A stretch of DNA of 64,000 nt from Haliclystus octoradiatus (taxonomy: Eukaryota; Cnidaria; Staurozoa; Stauromedusae; Haliclystidae), in NCBI GenBank assembly GCA_916610825.1, contig OU744452.1, forward strand, positions 18,811,103 through 18,875,102, in the 5' to 3' direction. The notes beneath the pieces are model-generated. The model saw only the letters and a program-made list of their open reading frames with translations, had not been told where the DNA came from and did no database searches. Made by a program: the position numbers and the translations under genes. Below are positions 22,945 to 37,500 of this stretch, piece by piece. Every line of letters begins with the position of its first letter. Within the stretch, counting starts at the first letter, position 1.

Positions 22945-25900
22945 GCGATTTGACAAACAGATAGAAGTTGTGACCACCTGCGCGCGCATGTGCCGTAACA
23001 TATCCAAAGCGGTCAATTTGCTCTAATTGTGCGGCCAAAGCCTAACACGTAAGTTATCTTTACAAAATGGCGATCAGATGCAGACGTTAAACGAAGGAAA
23101 CCTATGACTTATATTTAGATTACACTTTATATTTTTTAATGAAAATTGAATACTTGTTTACACTTCACAATAAAAAAGTTACGATTAAATGGATTCAGAA
23201 AACTTTTATTATCATGTCAAATAGTCGACGGCATAAATCTTAATTCCTGAATGTCATGGCCTATTATTTGATTATTCTATGGTTCTAGACACACTGTAGT
23301 CGAGAATCTATATCGCTAAATAGGTAAGCACATAGTAAACTATGACTTATCGAAGTTTAAAACTGTTGACGGTATTTGATAATGCTTCAACGAACAGCAG
23401 CTCGATATTTATTCTGCAAAAACACGACAGTCGAGTTAAACAAAGTCTAGAAACCTTCTATACGTTGGCAATGAAAACTGTCTGGTTCTTTTAAAAGCGC
23501 GCACTAATTTATCTAAAACTGGTTGCACATTTAAAATAAATAATAAACTACTATGATTCTAAGTTTGACTATCATTGCTTGACTCTTTGATACCAAAGTT
23601 ATTTAGTTTGCAAAATATGAATTATACTATACTCATTCCGCTTTGACAAAGTCTCAAAGCCATCTTTTTCTTTTTGAATTATAAGGTCTCTCAAATCAAA
23701 GCAAGATATGCCGATGACTACATATCACTCAACATGTATCACATGCATAGACATGTATCGACGTAAATTGATAAAATTTCATGAAAAAGCTCTATCAAAT
23801 TTATTATGTTTAGATATATAACCGTCCAGGTTGACAAAGGTTTTTTGGGGGGAGGGGGGTCAAAATGCTGGTCTTTCACTTAAACTTGTAGGTCTATCCA
23901 AATAAATTGAGACATGCAGATGACTAGATATCACTAGATACTACTCTTAGACATGTATCGAAGTAAATTCAAAATATTTCTCGAAAAAGGATCCAGTTTA
24001 TATTTAGATATAGCCGCTTAAGTTGACAAAGGGGACATTTGGGGTTTTTCAAAAAGCTGGGCTTACACCTTCTCCAACTTGTAGGTCCCTCAAAGTGAAA
24101 CAAGGGGTGCTGATGATTAAGTATCATTAGAGATTACTCTTTGACAAATTATATTGAAGTAGGTTCAAAACATTTCTTGACAAAATATCAAGTTTATATT
24201 CAGATTGAGCCATTTAAGTTATCAAAGGGGGCATTTGTGTCTTTTCAAAAAGCCGGATTTATACTTTTCCAATTTCATGAAATTTGTGCTTTTTATTTAG
24301 TTAATTAATTAATGGAATTCCTAATTTATCGTCCTCTTTTTATATTATTACATGATTGTTTAATTACAAATGTTAAACTTGGATGACGTAGCTACATGAA
24401 TAGGTAGGCCTATTCTGAATTATGCCTAAGTTTGATTATGGTGTCGTTATTTGAATGTAATAGATGATAGCATGTCATATCTTTAACTTATAACTTAATG
24501 TTACTTCGGGATTGTTTTGAGAGCACTATATTCAATCATAACGTAACCCTATTTTTAGAATGCTGAGCAATTAGATAATTTAGGTATTTTGCCTATATAG
24601 TAACCTAGTTTAAAGAGCACATGACACAACAAATTTTTAACACAGATTCAAGTAGCTGAAGCTAAATGATGAAGAATGGTGACAATGATTTCTTAGTTGA
24701 AACTGTATAAGCGGAGATATTTAATGTTGAATCTGTCCTATTTTCAATCATTTTTTATGCTTGAAATAAATATAATTTATTAAGAAATACATGAAATACA
24801 AGGGAAATTAGGTGTTGGATTTTATCTCTCAAAAATGTGGCAGTCATCCTCAGCAGCATGCAGTTGGACTGTGCATCCGCTGTTTTACGTACACATCACC
24901 TCAATTTGTGACAGGTGTTTGCCAGGTGTTTGGGTGTTCTACGACGACGGAATTATTAATTTGAAATAGTTAATTTTAATAGCAAAGATATTCATGTGTT
25001 TAGTGTTATGTTGTTTCAATGTTCTAACAATTTCATTTGTTCCTCAATGTTCTAATAGTTGAACAAATATACAAACTGTAACACAAATTAAACTCCAAAG
25101 ATGCTGGGTGTCGTTTACAAGTAATATCTGGTGATATCTAGTCATCGGCATCCCTCGTTTTAATTAAAGGGACCTAGAAGTTGGAGAAAGTGAAAATGCG
25201 GCTTTTGAAAACCCCAAATGCCCCCCTTGTCAACTTAAATGGCTCTATCAAAATATAAACTAGATGTTTTTTGAAGAAATGTTCTGAATTTACTTCGATA
25301 CATGTCTAAGAGTCCTATCTAGTGATATCTAGTCATCTGCCTGTCTCAATTTACTTTCAGAGACCTAGAAGTTGGAAAAAGTGTAAAACCCAGCTTTTGA
25401 AAAACCCAAAATGCACCCTTTGTCAACTTAAATGGCTCAATCTAAATATAAACTAGATATTTTGTCAAGAAATGTTTTGAATTTACTTCGATACGTGTCA
25501 AGGAGTAATCTCTAATGATATCTAATCATTGGCACCCCTTGTTTTAATTTGACGGACCTAAAAGCTGGAGAAAGTGTGAACCCAGCTTTTTGAAAAACCC
25601 AAATGCCCGCTTTGTCAACTTAAGTGGCGGTATCTAAATATAAACTTGGTCGATTTTCAAGAAATACTTAAATATATATATAAATATAAACTCGATCAAT
25701 TTTCGAGAATTATTTTGAATTTACTTGAATACATGTCTAGGAGTAATCTCTAATGATATCTTATCATCGGCATCCCTTGTTTTATGTTGAGAAACCTACC
25801 TAGAAGTGGGAGAAAATGTAAAGCTAGCTTTTTGAATAAACCCAAATGCCCCCTTTGTCAACTTAAGTGGCGGTATCTAAATATAAATTTGGTCGATTTT

Positions 25901-26950
25901 CAAGAAATATTTTGAATTGATTTTTGATATATGTCTAAGAGTACTACCTAGTGATATCTAGTCATCTGCATGTCTCAATTTACTTGGAGAGACCTACAAG
26001 TTGAAGTAAGTGAAAGACCTACATTTTGACACCCCCTCCCCCAAAAAAACCTTTGGTAACTTTTGGATGGTTATATATCTAAACATATTAAACTTGATAC
26101 TTTTTCATGAAATTTTATCAATTTACGTCGATACATGTGTATGCATGTGATACATGTTGAGTGATATGTAGTCATCGGCATTACCTTGCTTTGATTTGAG
26201 AGACCTTATAATTCAAAAAGTAAAAATGGCTTTGAGACTTTGTCAACAAAGCGGAAAGAGTATAGTATACTTCGTATTTTGCAAAGTAAATAACTTTGGT
26301 ATAAAAGAGTCAAGCAATTATAGTCAAACTTAGAATCATGGTAGTTTATTATTTATTTTAAATGTGTAACCAGTTTTAGATAAATTAGTGCGCGCTTTTA
26401 AAAGAACCAGACAGTTTTCATTGCCAACGTATAGAAGGTTTCTAGACTTTGTTTAACTCGACTGTCGCGTTTTTGCAGAATAAATATCGAGCTGCTGTTC
26501 GTTGAAGCATTATCAAATACCGTCAACAGTTTTAAACTTAGATAAGTCATAGTTTATTATGTGCTTACCTATTTAGCGATATAGATTCTCGACTACAGTG
26601 TGTCTAGAACCATAGAATAATCAAATAATAGGCCATGACATTCAGGAATTAAGATTTATGCCGTCGACTATTTGACATGATAATAAAAGTTTTCTGAATC
26701 CATTTAATCGTAACTTTTTTATTGTGAAGTGTAAACAAGTATTCAATTTTCATTAAGAAATATAAAGTGTAATCTAAATATAAGTCATAGGTTTCCTTCG
26801 TTTAACGTCTGCATCTGATCGCCATTTTGTAAAGATAACTTACGTGTTATGCTTTGGCCGCACAATTAGAGCAAATTGACCGCTTTGGATATGTTACGGC
26901 ACATGCGCGCGCAGGTGGTCACAACTTCTATCTGTTTGTCAAATCGCAGC
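22945..26950. mobile_element. 4 kb foldback element with long inverted arms
   Basis: The ends are TGCGATTTGACAAACAGATA and its exact inverse. The outer arms, 22945-23800 and about 26090-26950, are nearly identical in inverse orientation over some 850 bp by eye. Inside them lie diverged repeats of about 190-240 bp carrying TTGACAAAGG..CATTTGGG, ACTTGTAGGTC and GATATCTAGTCATC motifs. There are about three units in the left arm, and five or six in the right arm in opposite orientation. The centre (about 24290-25110) is AT-rich and includes 24600-24770, which recurs at 46830-47035. No transposase frame is visible. The layout matches foldback (FB/TU-like) DNA elements. It separates PLPBP copy B from MAEA. 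Confidence 0.8.
24600..24770 (+). repeat. Dispersed repeat (related to 46830-47035 and 45085-45170)
   Basis: Shares CACATGACACAACAAATTTT, AGTAGCTGA and AGCGGAGATATTTAATGTTG blocks with the minus strand of 46830-47035, and a shorter block with 45085-45170. No reading frame is present. It sits at the centre of the foldback element. Confidence 0.5.
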
Positions 26951-27334
26951 CGGGATAACTCTCCTGACAAGGGGATTTTTAGAGAGATTTTTCGTAAATA
27001 GTACGAAAACATTTCACAACAATAAATTTGTCTTTCTTGGTAAGATAGTAGCCTGCGTGCAGCCAGACTTTTTTCTTCGTATAGTGCTATATATCATTCG
27101 GACTCTACGAAGAAAACAGTCTAGCCTGCGTGCAGACCTAATGTTGTTCTTCGTTAACTATAGGGAATACAGGTCACGTGATCAATTCCCCTCTCAACCT
27201 CTTTTCTTTCGTGCGTGTTACATGCGTCATCCATGTCAATTAGTTTGTTTTTCTTTTCAGAACAACCATTTTTGCAATATTCTCCGTTCTTTATGTTTAT
27301 GTTCGACAGTCGAGGACTAATTCAATTTCAAACC
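26951..27334. promoter_or_regulatory. MAEA upstream region with small inverted repeat
   Basis: Between the foldback element and the MAEA start codon. TAGCCTGCGTGCAG occurs twice (27049 and 27123). Between the copies lie AGACTTTTTTCTTCGTA and its inverse TACGAAGAAAACAGTCT, so a small MITE-like insert sits in the likely promoter/5' UTR. No TATA box is evident. Confidence 0.35.
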
Positions 27335-30300
27335 ATGTCACATGTTAAATCCCTTGAACACAGCACCCTAAAGGTATTTATTGAATTTTGAATATTTTAT
27401 GTGTTTGATTTTCCTTTCATGGATGGATGATTGATGATAGGGCATAGGGGATAGGAGCGAGAAAACTCAAGTCTAAAGGCGATTGGATTTTGTAAACTCC
27501 AACTTCTTGTGTCGTACAGTCGTTGCACAATTAGAACTCCCTGGATGGATGAAAATGTTATTTTGGTTCACATATCAATATGATCTATTCAGCTCATTTA
27601 CATTGTAAGAATTAAATTAGAAAATTAATTTTGAATTAGAAAATAGTACTTTACAATTTAATAAGATTGAAGAAAAACATATAATAAAATAGTTGATATG
27701 AAAAAATAGACTATAAGCTAATAACTAAATTAAATACGCGGTGGATATTGTTCCGGCTGCCGGAAAGCTGTCGTCAAAAGATAATATTCCGTGCGTCGTT
27801 AAATATAGTAACTCTTAACAGTAATGAGGCCTAGGCTACAACAGTTAAACAATAGCCTAGGCTACTCATGTCGCTGACATGTCAACAAAGAAAAAATTAT
27901 TAAATGTCTACAGTAATTAATAATGATATAATAATATATGGTGAAAGAATTAAAGAATAGGCCTAAAAATTATTTACTGTTACTCAAATTTCAAGCATTT
28001 TATTGCAATCTTCTTCTTAAATTTGTAATTATATTTAGCTTTTTATTGCTAATATTTTTTATAATAATATAAGATATATAGTAATATAATATTATTAGAT
28101 GTTATCAAATAGCAGTAAAGCAGTGCTCAATGTCAGTTGACAGAGCTGTAAATATAAATAAATAATAACAATGAAATGAAGATTATTTACCGCTCTGTCA
28201 AATGACATTGAGCACTATTCATCTGCCAAAAGATAACCATATCACATTATTACTAGTACAGTAATATAATAATAATATATCAATTTATATAAATACTATA
28301 TAGCATTTCTCTAAGCGGTTTACATTAATTTACTTCTTTGGAAGTAAATTTTTTTATTCGTACATGTTGTTCTTTTGATTTTGCTTTGCGTGATCATTAC
28401 CGGTACCCCTATAAATATTCAGTCAAAGTTACAATTTTGTGTCTCACTCTTTTTCCACCACCAAGAACCCATTTATTTTCCACAAGAGGGTTTACACGGA
28501 AAAAAACATTGAACATTCCAATTTTCTGTCTAAACTTAACTAACTATTAACTAAATTAACTAAACTGAATGATTTAATATTCTTATTTGGTCGACATGGA
28601 GGAGACAGAAAACGTACAGTTAACTTCATGCTTATATATGTAACACTTCTGCTACGACAGTCAACACCAATTGACGGCAAAAACGACAAATGTGATGTTG
28701 GTGTAGGCCTATGATTATTGATACAGTCAAACTTGCTTAATATCCCCCCTCTGGTACGGATGAAAAGTGGGACATTAAGCAAAGTGGGATATTAAGCGAT
28801 GTAGGAACATGAGAGTTTGTATGGAGAATGGAAAATCAAAATCAGTTTTGTGTGGGGATATTAAGCAAGGTGGGACATTAAAAGAGGGGATATTAACCGA
28901 GTTCGACTGTAGCTGATAGAATAAAAAAGAATGGAAATGTTTTGTAGTAACTTCAAGATGATTTTTAAGCAATTGGCGCACAGTTTCCTATGAGCTATTG
29001 ATAGCCTATTTGGTGCGCAATGCGCACGTAAGGACTTTTTCGTATATTTATTTGCTGTCGCTTAGAGCGCATGAAGCTAACAAAGAACGTTCTGACACGA
29101 TTTAGGCTCACATCTAACCGAAGAAAGAGTTTTGGAAAGTTTTAAAGGCTTTGTCTAATAGTACTTCTCCAGATCGAAAACAGTCCATTTCTGGGTCTCA
29201 GATGATCTAGCGCTAGGCTATTATATAATAAAATTAATAGGTTTAATAAGAAAAGTCAACAAAAAAATGATTTTCACCAAAGAAGCTTTTTATAAAAATT
29301 AATAGGCTGAGTTAATAGGAATAGAAATGAGGGACAACAATACCCAAAGCCTTTCAAGCTCAACTTAGGAACTTAACTGACCATGGAATTTGTTTTTAAC
29401 TTGAGTTCTAATTACTATACTTTATTTATCACATTTCCATCAATATTAATCTCTTGAGACTGAGGAATCTTGTCCATAAAATTCAAATTTAATTATTGAT
29501 AATATTTCTCTTAAATGTTTTTTAACAGGTTCCTTATGAAGTTCTCAATAAAAAGTTTAGGAATGCACAAAAATCTCGTGATAGAGAGTCATCACATTTA
29601 AATTCAGCTTTAAATGAGCTCAACAGTTTATCTAGTAGAGATGGGATCTCTGTCGCAGAATCATCAATTGCTTTAGATAAAATTATCGAAAAGTTACAAA
29701 TGCTGAAAGAAAAGGTAAGAAATGGATAGATAGAGCTTAGATAGGCCTACAAGTGTTCAACCTAACATCTAATTGTAATAGCCTATGTAGGATTCAAGTA
29801 GGAATTAGTTTGCAGAGCTCCGTACTGCATGTCGAGATCGCGGTTGAGCTAGGTCTCTGAATATTAATGTGCAAGTGCAGGTTCTAGACAAAATGCATCT
29901 GATTCTATGTTTGGGTTTAATTCGCTCAGTTTATAGACATCTAACATTGAGCAATACCAGGAGGGTCAGGTCTAGACCTACGCACAATCAGAAGAAATAT
30001 TAGGACCAGATTAATTGAAGACATGATTTGACTTCAGATATTCCATGGATCATGCCTTCTAATAGACATCAATAAGAATATCTTATTGTTCTCATCGAGT
30101 TGAATCTGTAAGTGGGGATCTAGGGCTAACCCAGATTCCTATAAACTGGTATTATGCATGTGTCACGTGTGTGCCTGCGTCAGGCTCAGTTCAGCAATAA
30201 TTCATAAGGAGATTATGTTAGAACATCGTCATTTGAGTTATCATGAGCATTTGAAGCATCTCTGTTTGGAAAGCTTAGAGTATGGACGTGTACTATTTGA

Positions 30301-33300
30301 TTTATATACAGCGTAAAAAATTACTCATGACCTGGCTCATCTGTAACTTGGGACCTGTTTACAGGGAGGGCACATCAGCAGTCTGCACATTGGCATGTAC
30401 TTAGAGCACTAAGTGTTGTGTTTGTAGCGAATTAGTATTAAATAAATATTTAAAAAGTTTGACTTCTTGTCATTACTCAGTGAATCCATTATTTCAATGT
30501 ATTTGTCAATTGTTTTGTTCTATTCATATATTTGATAAGCTAATCACATTACACTTCCAAAATACTGGTATTGGAAATCTGAGCAATTAATAGGCAATAT
30601 GATAATGCTTATACTGACTATACAAAAAAAAAACGTCTGTCTGCCCGCAGGCTAGAAACCACAGATCTATTCCATGTACGTAAGTAAAATATAATTTTCA
30701 AATAATTTGTATTTTAGTCATCAGAATCTTTCAATCAAGAGAAAGAAAGTGCAATGAGCTGCAAGACAAGAGTCGATCATTTGAAAGGACATAGCAATCC
30801 GAATAAAAGTAGTCAAACGGTCTGGAACAGAACAAGACTACATCGAATGATGGTTGATTATTTTCTTCGTTCTGGATTTTATCAAAGTGCTATACGATTA
30901 GCTAAACATACTGGCATTGAAGTAAGCTATGTACAGTCAAACCTCTTATAACAGTCACCTCTATACAGCAGCCACCTGTTTATAGTGGTCACTCTTGCAA
31001 TGTTTAAAATAATATTTTCTATTGAATCAATCCTGTATATAAAAGTCACCTGTCTATATTGGTCAATTTATCTACCTCTCGTAGCAGACCGTTATATACA
31101 GGTTTGACTGTAGTATTTAATAAGTTGTGTTTTGTAGCAACCATTTTTTCAATACTGATAGCGAGTGAAACTTTCATTAAAACTCTAAATGTAGAAACGT
31201 TCAATTTGTGATTCGAAATGAATTTGAATACAGTGTAACCCGCTTAAATGCAAGTCAAAACTGCTAAAGGATTTCATTGCATTTATCCGAATTTGCAGTT
31301 ATCCGAAATTGTTTACCAGAAAATTGTTTAATGGATTTCAAAGCCAGGCTGCAGATAAGCGGGAATTTCACTTCATCTGAATTGAACATAAGCGGGTTAC
31401 ACTGTATCATGAAATCGGGTAACAAGAAGATCGATTCTAGTTATGGCTCAGCGATTCAAGCTTTTCTCATTGCATAATATTTGTGATAATTTACAACCAT
31501 ATTGATACTACAGTATAGTAGTCATCATAGACTACATGCACAAGGTAGGTTTGTTGAAAATGAATAAGATGTTTTCTATGTATAAATCAAGTACTATAAT
31601 AATAATATAATAATATATAATAGTGGGATTGTTCCACACCAGTTCTTGGTAGCCTATATAGTGCTCAATGAAAGTAATCAGAGCATTTATATAAAATGAG
31701 AGTCAAAAATGAAACATTCTAGATTTCTGCTACTTCAAGTTTCACACCAGAAGGTGATCATCATGCGATTTATTTCAACTATCCTACAAAAATTCATCCT
31801 TATCCTATATGAGCTACCAAGTTTTACAGTTGATTGGTTATTGACTATGCTATTGTCTATTTTGGTGTGAAACTTGAAATAGCGGAAATCTAGAATGTTT
31901 CATTTTTGACTCTCATTTTATAAACATTTTCTTGTGAAAGAAACATTTGAGCTGCTATGAGGCATTCAAAATGGTTCAGAAATCTTACGCGTTCCTCATG
32001 ACGCACCACCTGTGCTTATATTTGCCCATATTGCACGGAAAGTGTTTGATATAGACACATGAATCTATTTCACCACAAGTGGTATTCACATTAATCAAAT
32101 AAAGCAATAATTTGTTTGTGTATTATTGAAGTGGCCACCACTGTAGAAATGTGAGCACTATATAGCTACAAGCTATTACCAGGTTTTCACTGTATTTAAG
32201 GCTATGTTTTGGATATTTTTATAAATTTTTTATTTGTCATTTTACCACAGCAGGCTTATCGTTATTTTTTGAAGCGTTTGTGAGTTGAATGGCCAGATGC
32301 TGTTTCAGGTGCAAACGAAAAGTGCTTTCGCCGGGGATTGAACCCAAGACCCTTCAAACTGACGTCCAACACCCTAACCATTACACCATAGAGCCATCTA
32401 TTTATATGATCTGGGACACACAATATTATTATTGCGTGCTCTGTTCAAATTTCGCAAGCTTGGATTTGATAGAACAAAAATGACTGGCATTCGTCCAATT
32501 AGAGCTGAGAGAGGCACGTGAAAGGGTATCCCAACTCTTGTAAATTGATGGCTCTGCTATACCAAAGTTCCATGGATAATTAATTTGGATCAGTTTCTTA
32601 CCTGTGTGGAAACTATTGTTCTTAAATGTCAACTCGTTTATTGTTAATTTTGAATAATTTAGCTACTCTTTTCCTGCCATACTTTTGATAGCCCGAGAGC
32701 TCACCACATGACTGATTTAGCAAATTGCATAGAAATATCAAGTGATTGTTGACGATTTAAAATGTGGTTTTAGTTTCTAATTATTAAAAACTGAAATAAT
32801 CACAATATTGTTTGGAATTATTAACAATTCATAGAATGATGTCGATGCAAGATGAGATATATCTATAATTGCTTAGGTCTATTAATCGTCGTATGTGTAC
32901 ACAAGCTTAATATAATTATGTTGAAATCTATTTTTTGATAGGAGTTGGTTGATGTTGAACTGTTTTTAATTGCGCATCAAGTTGAAGATTCCTTACGCAA
33001 TAATAACTCAGCCCCATGTTTGGCATGGTGTCATGAAAATAAATCGAAATTACGAAAGCAAAGGGTAGGATTATACATTCCATAGCATCTATGTACATTT
33101 TATTTCTTTTTATTTATCATTTTATCAGAGACCGGATAAGCTAATATCTGGGTAGCCTGCATATCAGCCCTGAGGTTTGTTTCTAAAAAAAATAGGGTCT
33201 GTGAACTAATGTGTGATTTTCAGCCTATCGAAAAATAAAACCTATTAATAAATTTGATAAATTAATCATAGCCCAATAATTCTCACTATAATTTATGCAT

Positions 33301-34498
33301 TACATCGTATTATCATTAAGATCATTGTTGCAGCTAATAACTGTGATTTTATGACAATTGAAGCTTGTGAAATCACAACTATTTGTCAAACACAGCATAG
33401 TTATTAGCATCGACGATGATCTTAATGATAATACGAAAATTATATCCCAACTTCATGGAAAATTATTGGGCTGAAAAATCATACATTAGTAAACAGCCCC
33501 TATGTTTTCAGAAAGAACCTCTGGGCTGGTACACAGGCTAATTGCTGGGTTGGTTTGTTAGTTATTTTATTTAGTTCGAGAGTGTGTGAATTTAATGGCC
33601 GGACGGATGCATGCCCTTGTTGATCCACATAAAGCAATAAAAAGCATCTGCAACGAATTGGAACGAAGACCCTGCAGGTCGTGGTCCATTTCTGTAAGCA
33701 CAGCATCACATTAATGCACGATATTGGCTATTGTTATTGACTATTGTTATTAGATGGTATATGTTATCTAGAAGTGCCTATCTGAGTTGCTTTTTAGAAG
33801 AGTCTAGCACCTTATCAGTATGAATAATTGAAAAAATAGATAGTATTTGATTTTTGACACAATCGATGTATCAAACAATCAGACAATGCTCTCACAGCTT
33901 GGCAGATGTTACAAGGATAGGAATCTTGCAACAAAATTGCCACACGCTTGTTAGTTCAAATGCGTATCAAATTGGCAACAAAATGCTTCGAAAAAGAAAT
34001 AAATCAGCTTTGATTTTTGATAAAATATGATTATTGTTGAAATTCATAAAGTTTCAGTAAAGTCTAACATTATGTTTTTACTGAAAATGTATTATGCTTC
34101 CGCACAGCTTCAAGATATAGACTAGATAAGTTTTAGTTTCATAATTTTATATAGATAAATATGTGTGTGACAGCTAGCCATGAGAGGTAGATATATTTCT
34201 TATATTTAGCTCTGTCAAATAATATTGAGCACTATGTTTTGCTATTAGATAATATATATATATAATCTTTGCAAGTTCTTACTATGAATGTTATAGTTGT
34301 TAATCAATTTAATTTATTATTGTTATTACTTAATTTACTTATTTTTATTTTATTTTCTATTTTTTTTATTTTTTTTATTATTTTTTTTTTATTCAGTTAT
34401 ATATATATATATAAAAAATTGTTACTTTAAATATTATAGTGTCCCTAATTAGTTTGTAAAGCTAAAGACATTGACACTCAAATAAAGTTATTGAATTG

Positions 34499-34539
<41 letters not shown>

Positions 34540-37500
34540 AGGTTGATTCAATAGTAAATTATACTATACTGGACATTCCAAGAGTGACCACTATAGGCAG
34601 AATGTGGCTGTTGTATAGAGGTTGCGGGTATCGAATTTAATTTAGCTCATTAATGTGATGGCATGGTACAGTCAAATCTGCTATAACGGCCACTCTGATA
34701 GAACGGCCACTCATACAGAACGGCCACATTAAGTATTTCTCCTGCCATTTTCTTTTGTTTTCTGTCCCTATAGAGCGGTCATCTCTCTAACGCGGCCAGC
34801 GGCCACTTTTTATCATTTGTTTTGTATCCAAACATCTCATACAACGGCCACTTTTGTATATTTTGTCCATGTTTCTTTGAAAGTTATACAATTATTTTGT
34901 AAAGAAGCGATTTCAAAACAATAGTTTGCATGAATAGTTTGTGTAATTCAAAGCCGACGTGATCGAATTGCGTTGAATTCTTTTGTTTGTTCAAGTGTGA
35001 AAGGTCAACACATTAGTGTGAATGTCAAAAAAACGTGAGCAGTTTGAATGAATGTTAAAGCGACGCGACTAACAAACAAACACGGAGAGAATATTTTTTT
35101 GCAAGTTTGCAACTCTAACCACGCTCTCATTATTCTAACCAAAATATCATAAAACTGAAAAAGTCTTATCTTTTTCGAAATAAATTTAATTGTTGCTGTA
35201 TTTTATTCATCTTTTTTTGCTGACTATAATTTATCATTCAACTATTCTTGAACTTTTCTATTTTCTATCAACATTTACTTTTTTGTTATTTAATATAAAG
35301 TAATTTTTTATTTGAATAAATAGTTATACTACAGTTGTAGTTTCATTTCTCAATTCTCATTTATTTATCTGTGATGAATTTGAAATAACTTTGTGTTGGT
35401 TTGCTTTGTCCATTGTTCTATTCTATTGTTCTATGATTCTATTGTTTTTGACAGAACGGCCACTCTTATATAGCGGCCAATTTACGGCCGGCTATTTAGT
35501 GGCCGTTATAGACAGATTTGACTGTACATTTTTTATAAACCATTCATGAAAATGTTTTTCATTTGCATTTCATTTTACAAAGATGAATATTCTCAATTCA
35601 TGTTTATGACATATTTTTTTGAATAGAAGAAGCTCAATGTTTTGATATTACCAATTTAGTTTTAATAATGGTTCGAAAACGAAGAAGAAATTATCTGAGT
35701 CAATTATTGAGGTTAATATATTACATATTTTACTAGATTTTACATTCCAATCCAATTAAAAAAATTTGAAAGAACTAGATCTTTGTTCATAAATACCTCA
35801 ATTTTAATTTTTTTGTTTTTGATAACAGAGCACTTTGGAATTAAATGTCCGCATACAAGAATTTGTTGAACTGATTAAAGCTAATAAAAGATTAGATGCC
35901 GTCTTGTAAGTATTTTATTTTATTTAAGTCTATATTATTTTGTGTCTGACAAAAGATTTAGGCTGTTAGAATACTAGAACATTTTAAACTTATGAATTTT
36001 TTTTTGAGTTTTTGTGTATAATTCAAAAAAGGATAAATATTCTTCTAATTTTGCCCTAGCGTTCCTGGATGTTGGATCCCGGGAGCCGTCTATTATTGAA
36101 CCCTTTTCCTGTATCACTTAACAAAACCTTTTTGGTATGCCATTGTATGTGTGAATAAATACTCTGTTCATAATTCAACGATGCATTAAATCTCCTTAAC
36201 AAAACAGGAGTAAATTTGTTGAAAAACAGTTGCTATTTCTTCTTTTATCTTGAGTTTAAGGCAAATTTTTAGGAAGAGAGATACAAATGTAGCGTAGTAA
36301 AAGCAGACTCTCTTGAGTGCTTTATTCATGTTTATCACCATTTAAAAACTGATTTAATACTTTATACTTATAATAGCTCATTTATAATAGTCAGAGAATC
36401 AGACAGTCATGTTTGCTACTTGAAGTATAGATTGCCTAATGATCGCCTCGGCGTGAAACTTTAAGTAGCAAACATGACTGCCTGATTCTCTGACTATTAT
36501 TATTTAAGCTATGCTATATTTTGCATTGAGCCCTATGTTCAATCAGTAAGACAACATTTTACAAATAATAGTACATTTATACACCCGGGCCTGTAAAAAA
36601 CAATCCATCAGTTAATGAACGGTTCATGAACAGTAAATCAATCGATTTTCAGAAACTAGTTCATGAACTTTTCATGGTAATTCATGGACTTTTAAATGAA
36701 TAATAAGAAAAATAAATGAATAATCATGAAACATTTGTAAAAAAGTTCAAGAAAATGTGTCTTTTTAACGTTTATGGACAGTTCATGAACTGCTTAATGA
36801 AGTCATGAACTGTTTTTCGTAGTGGTAGTCCTATGTAACATAACTTTAGGGCTATATAACATGAAAAAATTCTGAACATCAACTGAAAACATAACAAAAA
36901 TTTACTGAGTAAGGTACCCAATTGGGCACTTTTCAGTCGCTTTCACATTTTAAGGTGCATTTCAATAGTTTTTCAGCGGAATGAGAAGAATCTAGATTTT
37001 CGTTTACGTCAGTTTTCGTCCTTGTAATTTTGTGTTGATTTGATTTGAAAATTGACATGTTCATTGGAATTTCAGGTATGCCAGAAAACATTTTGCATCA
37101 GCTGCCGCAGAAGGACAAGCATCAGTTGATATTCAACAAACAATGGCATTATTAGCATTTACACCATCCACTATATGCGAGAAATATAAGGTACATTCAA
37201 ACCTGTTATAATCACCTCTATACAGCGGCCACCTGTCTTTGTATTATTTAACGAAAATGATTTGAATAATCTGATTGGTTTAAAGTTTGAAGCCAAATCA
37301 CCATAGAAAACCTACATTCGAATACACAGTCGATCTTACGATTTGAATTAGATATCATGAATGAGAATTTCTAATTTGATCAGGAGTTTTCAAAAACATT
37401 TGATGAGCAAGAAAGTCATGTAAATGCTTGTAAAAGTTGTGCTAGTTATAATACAGAGCGATTGGCGCATAGTTTCCTATGAGCTATTGATGTTTGGCGC

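Noticed and set aside
23600..26100. Regularly spaced repeats that could be mistaken for a CRISPR-like or satellite array
   Set aside because: Units are 190-240 bp, diverged, inverted about a centre and bounded by long inverted arms: a foldback element in a eukaryotic genome.
32335..32400. tRNA gene
   Set aside because: A and B boxes are present but the acceptor and anticodon stems do not pair, so it is called a SINE head. The same holds for 40088-40168, 42886-42965 and 51709-51783.
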